From positions 1 through 39,294 of the forward strand of contig WJLX01000007.1 of assembly GCA_014728225.1 (NCBI GenBank): DNA of 39,294 nt. The letters are read 5' to 3'. The DNA comes from Candidatus Coatesbacteria bacterium (GTDB lineage Bacteria; RBG-13-66-14). The stretch's first letter is position 1, and every line of letters begins with the position of its first letter. Positions 9,724 through 17,978 of this stretch are shown in pieces. The notes beneath the pieces were generated by a model, which saw only the letters and a program-made list of their open reading frames with translations, was not told the origin of the DNA and ran no database searches. The translations under genes and the position numbers were made by a program.

Positions 9724-11019
9724 ATGAACCGCGTCCCGCGTTACAGCCTGGTCCTGCTGCTCCTCGTCGCGGTGACGAGCAGCCCGGCCCTGCCCCGGGT
9801 GGTCTGTCTGCCGCTCAATAACGAGGGCGCCGCCGTCGATTCCTGGTACTCCCTGGGATTGACGGAGGCCCTGGCCTATCGGCTCAACGCCGACAAGGCC
9901 GGTGTGGGCATCGGATTCCGCACCCTGCGGGAGACGCTGGCCGAGCTGTCCCTGGGGCGTCAGGACAGCTTCAACGACGCCGATTACGACAAGCTGATCG
10001 AGAAGCTGCGCCCCGATTACTATCTGACCGGCTCCTATCTGGTCGAGTGGCCCGCCGACATCGCCGAGGACCCGCGCTTCGAGGTTGAGGTCGCCCTGCT
10101 CTCTCACCCCGCCGAGGAAGAGCTGTTCAACATCCGCTTCACCGGCATCGATCTGCTGGCCATCGAGGTCGAGATCTACAAGGAGCTGCGCCTGGCCCTG
10201 GATGATCCCCTCGACGAGCTGGAACTGGATCGGGCGCGGGAAGTGGTCACCTTCAGCCATCGAGCCTACCGCTGGTTCTGCCGCGCCCTGGGCAGCGTCA
10301 ACTCGGGAACCCAGGAAGCCGCCCACCTGCGACGGGCCCTGGAGATCGCCCCCGACTTCTGGGTCGCCCGGCGCGAGCTGGCCCGGGTGCTCCTCGAGCT
10401 CGGCTCCTCCGCCGAGGCCCTCGAGGCCGTTCTCGAGGTCTTCCGCCAACAGCCCGACGATCCCTGGACGCTCAAATACTACGCCGACGTCCTCGAACGC
10501 CTGGAGGACGAAGAGAAGTCGATGCGGATGTACCGGCGGGCCTCCCTGGCCGACGAACGCCACTGGCGCATCCACCTCGAGCTGGGCCGCCACTTCGAGC
10601 GCGTCGGCTACAGCGATTTCGCCGAACGCTGCTACGAGAAGCTCCTCGACCTTGACGACGATTTCTACGTCGCCTACCGCGGCCTGGGCAAGATTCTGTT
10701 GGCCCGGGGCGAATACGACCGCGCCCTGGAGCTGCTCCAGCGGGGTGAACCCCTGGCGCCCCGTGATCCCGAGTTCCACAGTCTCCTCGGCCAGGCCTAC
10801 GTCTCCAACGGCTTGTTCGACGACGGCATCGCCGAGCTGCAGCGCGCCGTCGAGCAGAATCCCGCCGAGGGCCGCTACGCCTACCAGTTGGGTTTCGCCT
10901 ACTACCGCAGCGGCGACACCGTGGCCGCCGACGAGTGGTGGCGCACCGCCGAACTCCTCGGCTACCGCCCCGGCGAGGAGGGCGGACTCGAGGGCCCCGA
11001 GGCCGACGGAACCTTCTAA
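9724..11019 (+). CDS. Secreted tetratricopeptide repeat protein
   Basis: This 431-residue protein has a Sec signal peptide (residues 1 to about 20, hydrophobic LVLLLLVAVTSS). Residues about 21-130 form an alpha/beta domain (VVCLPLNNEGAAVDSWYSLG, then a YLTGSYLVEW strand). It resembles the TolB-N/FlgO-like domains often found before TPRs, in which a lipoprotein or periplasmic protein begins with a VxxLPF-type strand. From about residue 170 to the end there are six or seven TPR helices pairs, for example RRALEIAPDFWVARRELARV and LGKILLARGEYDRALELLQR. The ATG lies 3 nt after the stop of the preceding repeat-protein gene, so the two are probably co-transcribed and translationally coupled. It may be a periplasmic scaffold for export or assembly of the repeat proteins; that role is inference. 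Confidence 0.88.
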   Translation: MNRVPRYSLVLLLLVAVTSSPALPRVVCLPLNNEGAAVDSWYSLGLTEALAYRLNADKAGVGIGFRTLRETLAELSLGRQDSFNDADYDKLIEKLRPDYYLTGSYLVEWPADIAEDPRFEVEVALLSHPAEEELFNIRFTGIDLLAIEVEIYKELRLALDDPLDELELDRAREVVTFSHRAYRWFCRALGSVNSGTQEAAHLRRALEIAPDFWVARRELARVLLELGSSAEALEAVLEVFRQQPDDPWTLKYYADVLERLEDEEKSMRMYRRASLADERHWRIHLELGRHFERVGYSDFAERCYEKLLDLDDDFYVAYRGLGKILLARGEYDRALELLQRGEPLAPRDPEFHSLLGQAYVSNGLFDDGIAELQRAVEQNPAEGRYAYQLGFAYYRSGDTVAADEWWRTAELLGYRPGEEGGLEGPEADGTF

Positions 11020-11047
11020 CCCCGGAGGAAGCCTTATCCTGGAGAGC

Positions 11048-11914
11048 ATGACCGGTTACGCCGTGGGACGCTGCGTCACCGACGGCGACCTGCTGTCCCT
11101 GGAAGCCAAAAGCGTCAACGGCAAGCACCTCAAGGCTTCCGTCAAGCTGCCGCACGCCCTGGCGCCCTACGAACCCCTGGTGCTGGAGCTGATCCGCGAA
11201 CGCATCAGTCGGGGCAACGTCCGCCTGGGCTGCCTCGAGTTCGCCGGCTTCACCCCCGAGGAGGCCCGACCCCGCGTCGATCAAGCCCGCGCCCGGGGAT
11301 ATCTGGCGGCGCTCGAAGAACTGCCCCCCGGTGTCGCGCGTTCCCTGTCGGCCTACGAGCTGTTGCGCCTGCCCGGTGTACTGGCCGAGAGCGGTAACGG
11401 CGTCGACGCCGAGCGCCTGGAAGCCGCCGTCCGCCGCGCCGCTGAACAGGCCCTCGACGGCCTGCTGGAGCGGCGCCGCGAAGAGGGCGACCGGCTCGGC
11501 GAGGCGATGGAACGTATCCTCGCCGAGCTGCGCGATTTGCGCGGTGAGCTCCACGCCGCCGTCGCCGATGCTTCCGCCCAGTTGGCCGATAACCTGCGCC
11601 AACGGCTCAACGAGCTTCTCGACGACGACAACAAACTGGACGAGGGCCGCCTCGAGCAGGAGGTCGCCTACCTGGCCACCCGGGCCGACGTCACCGAGGA
11701 ACTCGACCGCCTCGACAGCCACCTCGAAGCCTTCGACGCGGCCCTCGCCGAGGGCGGCGCCGTCGGCCGACGCCTCGACTTCCTCTGTCAGGAGATCCAC
11801 CGCGAGCTGACCACCTGCGGCAACAAGGCCGTCGGCACCGCGATCACCCCCGTGGTCCTCGAAATGAAGGTCCTGCTCGACCAACTGCGCGAGCAGGCCG
11901 CCAACCTCGCCTGA
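11048..11914 (+). CDS. yicC: YicC family endoribonuclease
   Basis: The product (288 residues from the first ATG) matches the YicC/YloC family along its length. It has the N-terminal SMTGYA signature, SVNGKHLKASVKLP, and a C-terminal DUF1732-type end with RADVTEELDRLDSHLEAF, GRRLDFLCQEIHRELTTCGNK and EMKVLLDQLREQ. YicC proteins are endoribonucleases acting on structured RNA. The true start is probably upstream. The family begins M-[IL]-x-S-M-T-G, and here the codons before SMTG read ATC-CTG-GAG. A strong GGAGG (11024-11028) sits 7 nt before the ATC at 11036 and 10 nt before the CTG at 11039, but 19 nt before the ATG. yicC next to gmk is a widely conserved arrangement, although here about 400 nt with a palindromic element separates them. 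Confidence 0.93.
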   Translation: MTGYAVGRCVTDGDLLSLEAKSVNGKHLKASVKLPHALAPYEPLVLELIRERISRGNVRLGCLEFAGFTPEEARPRVDQARARGYLAALEELPPGVARSLSAYELLRLPGVLAESGNGVDAERLEAAVRRAAEQALDGLLERRREEGDRLGEAMERILAELRDLRGELHAAVADASAQLADNLRQRLNELLDDDNKLDEGRLEQEVAYLATRADVTEELDRLDSHLEAFDAALAEGGAVGRRLDFLCQEIHRELTTCGNKAVGTAITPVVLEMKVLLDQLREQAANLA

Positions 11915-12320
11915 AGGGCCGCTCTCAGAACCCCGCTCGCGAACCGCACGGCGGTACGATTACACAGCAACAGCAACCGTCGCTCCTCCACCGGTCAGCG
12001 TAGCAAGCGGACGCTCAACCCCGTAACGCTGCGCCCACCGGCGACGAGACCTTGGCGGACGACCCCCGCGGCTCCAAGAGCCACGCAACGATTACAGCGG
12101 CCGGAACTGGCACGGTTTTTGCGGAGGCGCACCCCGCTCGCCGCTTCGACGGCCGCCGAGCTGCAAAAACCGTGCCAGTTCCGGCCGCGGCGCCCGTCTT
12201 AGGGGCAGGCGGGGCCGACAAAGGTCTCGTCGCCACGGAGCCGGCAGTGTCGACGCTGCGTGAGGTCGCGCCCTCTCGGGCGGAAAGTGAACCGATAACC
12301 CTTCGTCACGGGACGGTCCG
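11915..12320. other. Intergenic region yicC-gmk
   Basis: The region carries no credible ORF. Its main content is nested palindromic element 1 (12040-12234), described separately. No clear promoter with both hexamers is visible ahead of gmk, and no conventional U-tract terminator follows yicC. Confidence 0.6.
12040..12234 (+). repeat. Nested palindromic element, copy 1
   Basis: Outer arms GGCGACGAGACCTT (12040-12053) and its complement (12221-12234) enclose 26-bp inner arms (12097-12122 and 12163-12188). The inner arms have the family core GGAACTGGCACGGTTTTTGC on the left and its reverse complement on the right. The 40-nt loop begins GGAGG and ends GCCGAGCT. Its third-level hairpin is degenerate compared with other copies. 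The element interrupts the otherwise conserved yicC-gmk pair. There is no ORF or transposase in it. Confidence 0.93.
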
Positions 12321-12980
12321 ATGATCGAGCCCCAGCGTCAGCGCGGTATCCCCTTCGTTATCTCCTCGCCCTCGGGCGGCGGCAAGACGACGATCTTCCG
12401 CGCCCTGCAGCACTACCATCCGGAGATGTTCTACAGCATCAGCGCCACCACCCGGCCCCCGCGTCCGGGCGAGGTGGACGGCCAGGATTACTACTTCTAC
12501 AGCTCGGAGCGTTTTGAGCGGGCCCGGGAGAGCGATGAGTTCATCGAGACCGCCGAGGTCCACGGTTTCAACTACGGCACTCCGCGGGGACCGTTGCTGG
12601 ACGCCCTCGCGGGCGGTCGTGACATCGTTCTCGATATCGACGTCCAGGGCGGCGATGCGATCCGCGGCTCTTTCCCCGACGCCGTGCTGCTGTTCATCGT
12701 CCCTCCGGACCTGGAGACCCTGCGGGAGCGGTTGGAACGCCGTCGTTCGGAGAAGGACGAGGTCATCGCCACCCGGTTGAGCAACGCCGAGCGCGAGTTG
12801 GGCCACGCCGCGGAGTACGACTACGTGGTCGTCAACGACGATCTGGAGCGCACCATCGCCGAGGTGCGGGCCATCGTCCTCGCCGAGCGTTGCCGGACCA
12901 CCCGCCGGTTGCAGTGGCTGCACAACTGTTTCCCACAGAGTCTGCCGACACCGGCGAACAGCGAAGGGGGGGAGGTGTGA
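12321..12980 (+). CDS. gmk: Guanylate kinase
   Basis: This 219-residue enzyme phosphorylates GMP to GDP with ATP in the cytoplasm. The P-loop is SSPSGGGKTT (residues about 14-23). The usual Gly before PSG is Ser, which is tolerated in this position. The GMP-binding segment SISATTRPPRPGEVDGQDYYF, EVHGFNYGTPRG, the DIDVQG motif and the lid RRRSEKDEVIATRLSNAE are all present. The C-terminal end carries about 25 extra residues beyond the usual domain. The last four bases overlap the start of the downstream lipoprotein gene (GTGA), indicating translational coupling. It makes GDP from GMP and so connects functionally to guaB3 further along. Confidence 0.96.
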   Translation: MIEPQRQRGIPFVISSPSGGGKTTIFRALQHYHPEMFYSISATTRPPRPGEVDGQDYYFYSSERFERARESDEFIETAEVHGFNYGTPRGPLLDALAGGRDIVLDIDVQGGDAIRGSFPDAVLLFIVPPDLETLRERLERRRSEKDEVIATRLSNAERELGHAAEYDYVVVNDDLERTIAEVRAIVLAERCRTTRRLQWLHNCFPQSLPTPANSEGGEV

Positions 12981-13813
12981 GACGCAGGATTGCGATTAAC
13001 GGTTCGCTGTTGATCATCGCGATGGCAGCCGCGGTGTTGGTGGGGTTGTACAGTGCTTGCGACACCACGGAGCCCCTGCCCGGCTCCGAGGCCGAGATCT
13101 CGGTCACCGGCTACGCCAGCGGCGCCGAGTACCTGGACGGCGACACCGTACCTTTCGATGATCGCGTTCTCGTCGTCGCCGGGGAGGTCACCGACACCGA
13201 CCCCTTGAACACCCCGGACGAGTGGGACGGTCACGTCCTGGTGCTGCGCAACAAGACCGAGGAGTACATCCTCTCCGATTTCGAGCTGCAGCCCGTCGAG
13301 GAGGAGGAGAGCCGCTGGAGCTTTGAGCATCTGGTGCGTATCCCCAGCGGGTTCAACACCCTGGAGATCCACGTCTCGGCCTTTCCCGGCGGCACCCTGC
13401 TGGAGGCCAGCCCGGAGTTGGAGCTCAGCGGCGCCTGGAGTTCCTCCCGGGAGAACATCGTCGCCGCGGTGGAGTGGAACACCGTTGATCGAGCCAACCT
13501 CAACCTGCACCTGCTCGACGACCTGGGCAACGATTGCTCGGAGAACGACCCCAATGTCGGCGGGATGCGCCTGGACATCGGCGACAGCTACGGCTACGGA
13601 CCCGAGTACATTACCGCCATCACGGACCGTGACGCCACCTACGCCGTCGAGGTCGCCTACGCCGACGCCAACGGCTGCGATAGTCCTGTGCCCTGCACCG
13701 TGCACCTCTACAAGAACGGTGCCGAGATAACGCAAAGCCCCTATCACCACACCTTCTACCCCGAGGATGAGGGTAAAGACGCTTGGCAGGTGACCGAGAT
13801 TAACTACCCCTGA
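12977..13813 (+). CDS. Predicted lipoprotein of unknown function
   Basis: I do not recognise this 278-residue protein. The GTG start at 12977 overlaps the gmk stop and follows a purine-rich GGGGGGAGG stretch. A basic start (RRR), a hydrophobic core and the sequence LYSAC place a lipidation-type cysteine at residue 28. The -3 position is Tyr rather than the usual Leu/Val/Ile, so lipidation is likely but not certain. The rest is acidic and beta-rich, with segments such as VAAVEWNTVDRANLNLHLLDD and YAVEVAYADANGC. The pattern of an aspartate-rich strand followed by HLYKNGAEI near the end resembles beta-sandwich domains found in secreted proteins, for example YfaP-type domains, but this is tentative. 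A terminator follows about 36 nt downstream, so the yicC-gmk-lipoprotein unit ends here. Confidence 0.8.
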   Translation: MRRRIAINGSLLIIAMAAAVLVGLYSACDTTEPLPGSEAEISVTGYASGAEYLDGDTVPFDDRVLVVAGEVTDTDPLNTPDEWDGHVLVLRNKTEEYILSDFELQPVEEEESRWSFEHLVRIPSGFNTLEIHVSAFPGGTLLEASPELELSGAWSSSRENIVAAVEWNTVDRANLNLHLLDDLGNDCSENDPNVGGMRLDIGDSYGYGPEYITAITDRDATYAVEVAYADANGCDSPVPCTVHLYKNGAEITQSPYHHTFYPEDEGKDAWQVTEINYP

Positions 13814-13849
13814 TCCTGGTTTTTTCAACGTCGTCGTCCTATAATCGTC

Positions 13850-13881
13850 CCGGATGGCTGCTCCCATCGGTCGTTTTTTTT
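13850..13881 (+). terminator. Rho-independent terminator after the lipoprotein gene
   Basis: CCG(G)ATGG (13850-13857) pairs with CCATCGG (13864-13870), with one bulged G, around a short loop. It is followed by TCG and eight T residues (13874-13881). Confidence 0.8.
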
Positions 13882-13891
13882 GCCCAACCTC

Positions 13892-13905
13892 GTGAAATAA
13901 AGCAC
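13892..13905. promoter_or_regulatory. Candidate Rex operator upstream of nifS-rex
   Basis: GTGAAATAAAGCAC matches 8 of the 10 specified positions of the inner Rex consensus GTGAA-N4-TTCAC. It lies 77 nt before the cysteine desulfurase gene, which is followed by rex itself. Autoregulation by Rex is common, so the location is suggestive. No clear -10/-35 pair was found around it. Confidence 0.35.
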
Positions 13906-13981
13906 GTTACCGGGTCTTACCCGTACGGCATTCACCGTCGACGCCTGCTGGACGCCGCCGGTTATCAGGGAAGGAAACCCG

Positions 13982-15118
13982 ATGCAGGTCTATCTCGATA
14001 ACAACGCCACCACCCGCACCGCCCCCGAGGTCGTCGAGGCGATGCGGCCCTACTACACCGACAATTACGGCAACGCCTCCAGCTTCCACCAGTTCGGCCA
14101 GTCGGCCAAGCAGGGCCTGGACGAGGCGCGAGGCACCATCGCCGGCTTCCTCGGCGTCAACTCAGACGAGCTGGTTTTCACCGGTTCGGGGACCGAGGCC
14201 GACAACTATGTCATCCGCGGCGTCGCCGCCCGCTACGGTGACGGCCATCTGGTCACCAGCGCCATCGAGCACCCCGCGGTGCTGCAGACCTGCCGCTTCC
14301 TGGCCAAGGGGGCTTTCGAGCTGACCGTGCTGCCCGTCGACGGTCAGGGCCGGGTCGATCCCGACGAGCTGCGCCGGGCGTTGCGCCCGGACACCCGCCT
14401 GGTCAGCATCATGGCCGCCAACAACGAGATCGGCACCCTGCAGGACCTCGCGGCCCTGGGTCGGGTCTGCCGCGAGGCCGAGGTGCCCTTTCACTCCGAC
14501 GTCGTCCAGGCTCTGGGCAAGATCGAGCTGAACCTCGCCGAGCTGCCGCTGGATTTCGTCGCCGCCTCGGCCCACAAGCTCCACGGCCCCAAGGGCGTCG
14601 GCCTGACCTACATCCGCCGGGGCCGGCGCCCGCCGGTCAGCCTGTTGCTGGGCGGGGGTCACGAGAAGCGCCGCCGCGCCTCGACGGAGAACGTCGCCGG
14701 CGCCGTGGGGTTCGCCCGGGCCGTGGAGCTGGCCGCCGCCGACGATCACCGACGGATCGGCGAACTACGCGACCGTCTCGAGGAGGGCCTGACCGACGCC
14801 GTTCCCGAGACCACGGTCCTGGCCGCCGAAGCGGAGCGCCTGCCTAACACCTCGAACATCATCTTCGCCGGCGTCGAGGGCGAGAGTATCGTCATGGGGC
14901 TGGACTTCGCCGGGATCGCCGTCAGCACCGGTTCGGCCTGCTCCTCGGGCTCTCTGGAGCCCAGTCACGTCATCCTGGCTCTGGGCTACGATCACGGCCT
15001 GGCCCAGGGGACCATCCGCTTCTCCCTCTCGCGCTACACCACGGCCGAGGAGATCGACTACACCATCGAGAACGTCCCCCCGGTCATCGAGCGGCTGCGC
15101 AACATTTCGGCCTTCTAG
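13982..15118 (+). CDS. nifS: Cysteine desulfurase (NifS/IscS family)
   Basis: This 378-residue PLP enzyme takes sulfur from cysteine for Fe-S clusters and other thio-cofactors. The N-terminal signature YLDNNATT, the PLP lysine in SAHKLHGPKG (Lys199) and the persulfide cysteine in STGSACSSGS (Cys320) are all in place. The length fits the NifS/IscS class I group. AAGGA lies 7 nt before the ATG. The gene is followed 25 nt later by rex, so redox-linked control of Fe-S supply is plausible. No iscU scaffold gene is adjacent, so the NifS versus IscS name is not decided by context. Confidence 0.94.
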   Translation: MQVYLDNNATTRTAPEVVEAMRPYYTDNYGNASSFHQFGQSAKQGLDEARGTIAGFLGVNSDELVFTGSGTEADNYVIRGVAARYGDGHLVTSAIEHPAVLQTCRFLAKGAFELTVLPVDGQGRVDPDELRRALRPDTRLVSIMAANNEIGTLQDLAALGRVCREAEVPFHSDVVQALGKIELNLAELPLDFVAASAHKLHGPKGVGLTYIRRGRRPPVSLLLGGGHEKRRRASTENVAGAVGFARAVELAAADDHRRIGELRDRLEEGLTDAVPETTVLAAEAERLPNTSNIIFAGVEGESIVMGLDFAGIAVSTGSACSSGSLEPSHVILALGYDHGLAQGTIRFSLSRYTTAEEIDYTIENVPPVIERLRNISAF

Positions 15119-15143
15119 CCCTCTTACACAACCTAGCGTCGCG

Positions 15144-15779
15144 ATGAATAAAACCATCCCCCAGGCCACGGTCCGCCGCCTGTCCCTCTACTGCCGCTTC
15201 CTGGAACAGAAGGAGCGCGAGGAGCAGGCCTATATCTCCAGCCAGGAGCTGGGCGCCGGCATCGGCACCAACGCCGCCCAGGTTCGCAAGGACCTCTGTT
15301 TCTTCGATCGCTTCGGCACCCCGGGGCGCGGTTACCCGGTGGGTTTCCTGCGCCGCCGCCTGGCCGCCATTCTGGGCATCAAGGGCCAGAGCTGGCGCGT
15401 GGCCGTCGTCGGCGTCGGCAAGCTCGGCGCGGCCCTCGTCGGCTACGGCGGTTTCAACCGTCAGGGCTTCGACTTCGTCGCCCTGCTGGACAACGATCCC
15501 GACAAGCTCGGCCGACGCTACGGCGGCCTGGATGTCGAGGACGCCGCCGAGCTGGAGACGATCCTGCGGCGCCGCGAGGTCGACATCGTCATCCTCACCG
15601 TCCCCGCCGCCGTGGCCCAGCGGGTGCTGGACCGCGTCGTCGACGCCGGGATCCGCGCCGTGCTCAACTTCGCCCCGACCACGGTCAACGCTCCGCCCGG
15701 CATCCAGGTCCGCAACGTCGACCTGGCCGTCGAGCTCGAGGGGCTGTCCTTCTTCCTGATCAACTACGGGCGGGACTGA
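15144..15779 (+). CDS. rex: Redox-sensing transcriptional repressor Rex
   Basis: This 211-residue protein has the two Rex domains. Residues 1 to about 80 form the winged helix (IPQATVRRLSLYCRFL, AAQVRKDLCFFDRFGTPGRGYPV). An NAD(H)-binding Rossmann fold follows, with GVGKLGAALVGYGGF at about residues 90-104, the acidic strand end LLDNDPDKLG, and VPAAVAQRVLDRVVDAGIRAVLNFAP. Rex senses the NADH/NAD+ ratio and releases DNA when NADH is high, derepressing fermentation and respiration genes. The usual FGxxG is FDRFG here, a small change. It probably forms an operon with the cysteine desulfurase gene. Confidence 0.95.
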   Translation: MNKTIPQATVRRLSLYCRFLEQKEREEQAYISSQELGAGIGTNAAQVRKDLCFFDRFGTPGRGYPVGFLRRRLAAILGIKGQSWRVAVVGVGKLGAALVGYGGFNRQGFDFVALLDNDPDKLGRRYGGLDVEDAAELETILRRREVDIVILTVPAAVAQRVLDRVVDAGIRAVLNFAPTTVNAPPGIQVRNVDLAVELEGLSFFLINYGRD

Positions 15780-15897
15780 CGGTCTCACGACCGATCAATG
15801 CGCCGGTTAGCGGTCGTCGGCTCGCGGGGTCTGAAACGCTCCGCGTCGAGCCGTTATCCCCGTCGTCGCGGCAAGCGCCTTCTCCACGGAGGAACAC

Positions 15898-17001
15898 GTG
15901 AACGAGATCCCCTTGGCCGATCTGGCCGCCGCCCACGCCGAGCGCAGTATCGAGCTCGAGGAGGCCGCCGTCCGCGTCCTGCGCTCGGGGCGCTACATCC
16001 TGGGGCCCGAGGTGGCGTCTTTAGAGGAGGAGCTGGCGGCCTACGTCGGCGTCGAGCACGTCGTCGGCGTGGCCTCGGGCACCGACGCCCTGCTGCTGGC
16101 TCTGCAAGCCCTGGACCTGCCGCCGGGCAGCCGGGTGCTGACGACGCCCTTCACCTTCTTCTCCACCCTGTCCTGCGTCGTCCGCTTGGGTTACGAGCCG
16201 GTGCTGGCCGACATCGATCCGCGGACGTACTGCCTGGATCTGGAGCAGGCCGCCGCCCTCTGCGCCGACGAGCGTATCCGGGCGGTCATCGGCGTCGACC
16301 TCTACGGCGACGTCCTCGACTATCCCCGCCTGCGCGGGCTGATCGGCCGCGACGACGTCTACCTGATCGAGGACGCCGCCCAGAGCTTCGGCGCCGAGCT
16401 GGATTGCCGGCGCGCCGGCTCCCTGGCCGACCTCGCCACCTTCAGCTTCTTCCCCGCCAAGAACCTCGGAGCCGCCGGCGACGGCGGAGCGGTGGCCACC
16501 GACGACGCCGAGCTGGCCGAGCGGGTGCGCGTGTTGCGCGTCCACGGGGCCAAGCCCAAGTACCGTCACCATCTGGTGGGGGTCAACTCGCGGTTGGATC
16601 CCCTGCAGGCCGCCCTGCTGCGCGTCAAGCTGGCCCACGTGGACCGCGATCTGGAGCGCCGCCGCGCCCTGGCCGCCGGTTACAACGCCGCCCTGGCCGA
16701 CTTCGTCGAGGTGCCCCAACCCGACGGCGGCCATCTCCACGCCTACAACTACTACGTCGTCGGCGCCGCGGACCGCGACGAGCTGCGCGGTTATCTCGCC
16801 GCCCGCGGTATCGGCTCCGCCGTCTACTACCCCGAACCTCTGCATCTCCAGCCCTGCTTCACCGAGCTGGATTACGGCGCCGGTTCCTTCCCCGCCGCCG
16901 AGGCCGCTTGCGGGCGGGTATTGGCCCTGCCGCTGTATCCGCAACTCGATCCCGCCGATCAGCACCGGGTGATCGAAGCTGTCGCCGAGTTCTACGCCTA
17001 G
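15898..17001 (+). CDS. DegT/DnrJ/EryC1/StrS aminotransferase, WbpE-like
   Basis: This 367-residue PLP-dependent sugar aminotransferase begins with GTG, preceded by GGAGGA with a 4-5 nt gap. Family marks are RSGRYILGPEVASLEEELA, GVASGTDALLLALQAL, EDAAQSFGA and the PLP lysine in FFPAKNLGAAGDGGAV (Lys188). VHGAKPKYRHHLVGVNSRLD and YYPEPLHLQPCF match the WbpE/WlbC branch. That branch converts UDP-2-acetamido-3-oxo-glucuronate to the 3-amino sugar using glutamate. WbpB- and WbpD-like genes lie on the opposite strand at 21724-23363, supporting this reading. The glycosyltransferase gene begins immediately after its stop codon. Family assignment is firm; the exact substrate is inferred. Confidence 0.92.
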   Translation: MNEIPLADLAAAHAERSIELEEAAVRVLRSGRYILGPEVASLEEELAAYVGVEHVVGVASGTDALLLALQALDLPPGSRVLTTPFTFFSTLSCVVRLGYEPVLADIDPRTYCLDLEQAAALCADERIRAVIGVDLYGDVLDYPRLRGLIGRDDVYLIEDAAQSFGAELDCRRAGSLADLATFSFFPAKNLGAAGDGGAVATDDAELAERVRVLRVHGAKPKYRHHLVGVNSRLDPLQAALLRVKLAHVDRDLERRRALAAGYNAALADFVEVPQPDGGHLHAYNYYVVGAADRDELRGYLAARGIGSAVYYPEPLHLQPCFTELDYGAGSFPAAEAACGRVLALPLYPQLDPADQHRVIEAVAEFYA

Positions 17002-17871
17002 ATGCCGCACCCCGAACTCAGCGTCGTTATCTGCAGCTACCGTTGTCGTGAGGTTCTGGGCGACTGCCTGGCCTCGATCCTCACCGCCGGCGGTCTGGAC
17101 GAGGTCGAGGTCATCGTCGTCGACAACGCCTCCGGCGACGGCACCGCCGAGGTCGCCCGCAGCTTCCCCGGCGTCCGGGTGCTGGTCAACGAGGCCAACC
17201 TGGGCTTCTCCCGGGCCAACAACCGCGGTCTGCGCCTGGCCCGGGGGCGCTTCCGGATGATCCTCAACCCGGACATGCTGGTCCTCGACGGCGCCCTGGC
17301 CGAGTTGGTGCGCTTCATGGACGACCACCCGGACTGCGGAGCCTGCGGCGGCCGGGGTTTTTCCCCAGCCGGCGAGGAGCAGCCCCAGTTCACCCGGGCC
17401 GTGCCCACCCCCCTCGTCGCCCTGTTCCACTTCCTGCGCCTGGACCGCCTGTTCCCCGGAAGCCGCCTCTTCGGCCGCTACAACTATACCTGGGCCGATC
17501 GCGAGCAGGTGCTCGAGGTCGAAGCCCTGTCGGGCTCCTGCATGCTGACCCGTCCCGCCGCCCTCGAGGAGGTCGGCCTGCTCGATGAGCGCTTCCCCCT
17601 CTACGCCGAGGACCTCGACTGGTGCCTGCGCTTCCGCCGGGCGGGCTGGAAGGTCAACTACGTGCCGACGGCCCGCTTCATCCACCACCACGGTCGGTCC
17701 AGCGGCAAGAACCTCGTCTGGGCCCGTAAACAGTTTTTCCTCACCATGCGCCAGTTCTATAACAAGCATCTCAGAGCGGAATACAACGCCCTGGTCAACC
17801 TGCTGGTCGACGCCGGGATCCTCGCCGGGCTGGGACTGGGCTTGCTGCGGGCCTACCTGCGCTGCCGTTGA
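17002..17871 (+). CDS. GT2 family glycosyltransferase (WbbL/rhamnosyltransferase-like)
   Basis: This 289-residue protein is a GT-A fold, family 2 glycosyltransferase. It has the N-terminal SVVICSY strand, VIVVDNASGDGTAEV, NLGFSRANNRGLRLARG and the metal/nucleotide motif LNPDMLVLDGAL. EALSGSCMLTRPAALEEVGLLDERFPLYAEDLDWCLRFRRAG is typical of the WbbL group that builds O-antigen or cell-wall linkers. A C-terminal hydrophobic stretch (LLVDAGILAGLGLGLL) may attach it to the membrane. The ATG directly abuts the stop of the aminotransferase gene, so the two are coupled and probably serve one surface polysaccharide. The acceptor and donor are unknown. Confidence 0.91.
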   Translation: MPHPELSVVICSYRCREVLGDCLASILTAGGLDEVEVIVVDNASGDGTAEVARSFPGVRVLVNEANLGFSRANNRGLRLARGRFRMILNPDMLVLDGALAELVRFMDDHPDCGACGGRGFSPAGEEQPQFTRAVPTPLVALFHFLRLDRLFPGSRLFGRYNYTWADREQVLEVEALSGSCMLTRPAALEEVGLLDERFPLYAEDLDWCLRFRRAGWKVNYVPTARFIHHHGRSSGKNLVWARKQFFLTMRQFYNKHLRAEYNALVNLLVDAGILAGLGLGLLRAYLRCR

Positions 17872-17927
17872 GCGTTACCTCACCGACCACGGCGCCGGCC
17901 GACGCCTCCCCGGCAAAGGATAAAGCC

Positions 17928-17953
17928 ACAGGCCTCCGCCGGCGGAGGCCTGT
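17928..17953. terminator. Perfect 26-bp palindrome between convergent genes
   Basis: ACAGGCCTCCGCC is followed at once by its exact reverse complement. It lies 57 nt after the glycosyltransferase gene and downstream of the convergent padR gene. It probably acts as a bidirectional terminator, although neither side has a strong U-tract. The flanks are AAAGCC and AAAGCG. Confidence 0.6.
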
Positions 17954-17978
17954 AAAGCGTAACGATAACTGGTAAGGG

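Noticed and set aside
13840-13845. TATAAT as promoter for the cysteine desulfurase gene
   Set aside because: It lies directly before a strong intrinsic terminator (13850-13881) and lacks a -35, so transcripts from it would end at once.
16021-17769. 582-codon minus-strand ORF across the aminotransferase and glycosyltransferase genes
   Set aside because: The plus strand encodes two proteins with full family motifs; the antisense product is low-complexity Gly/Val/Ala with no domain.
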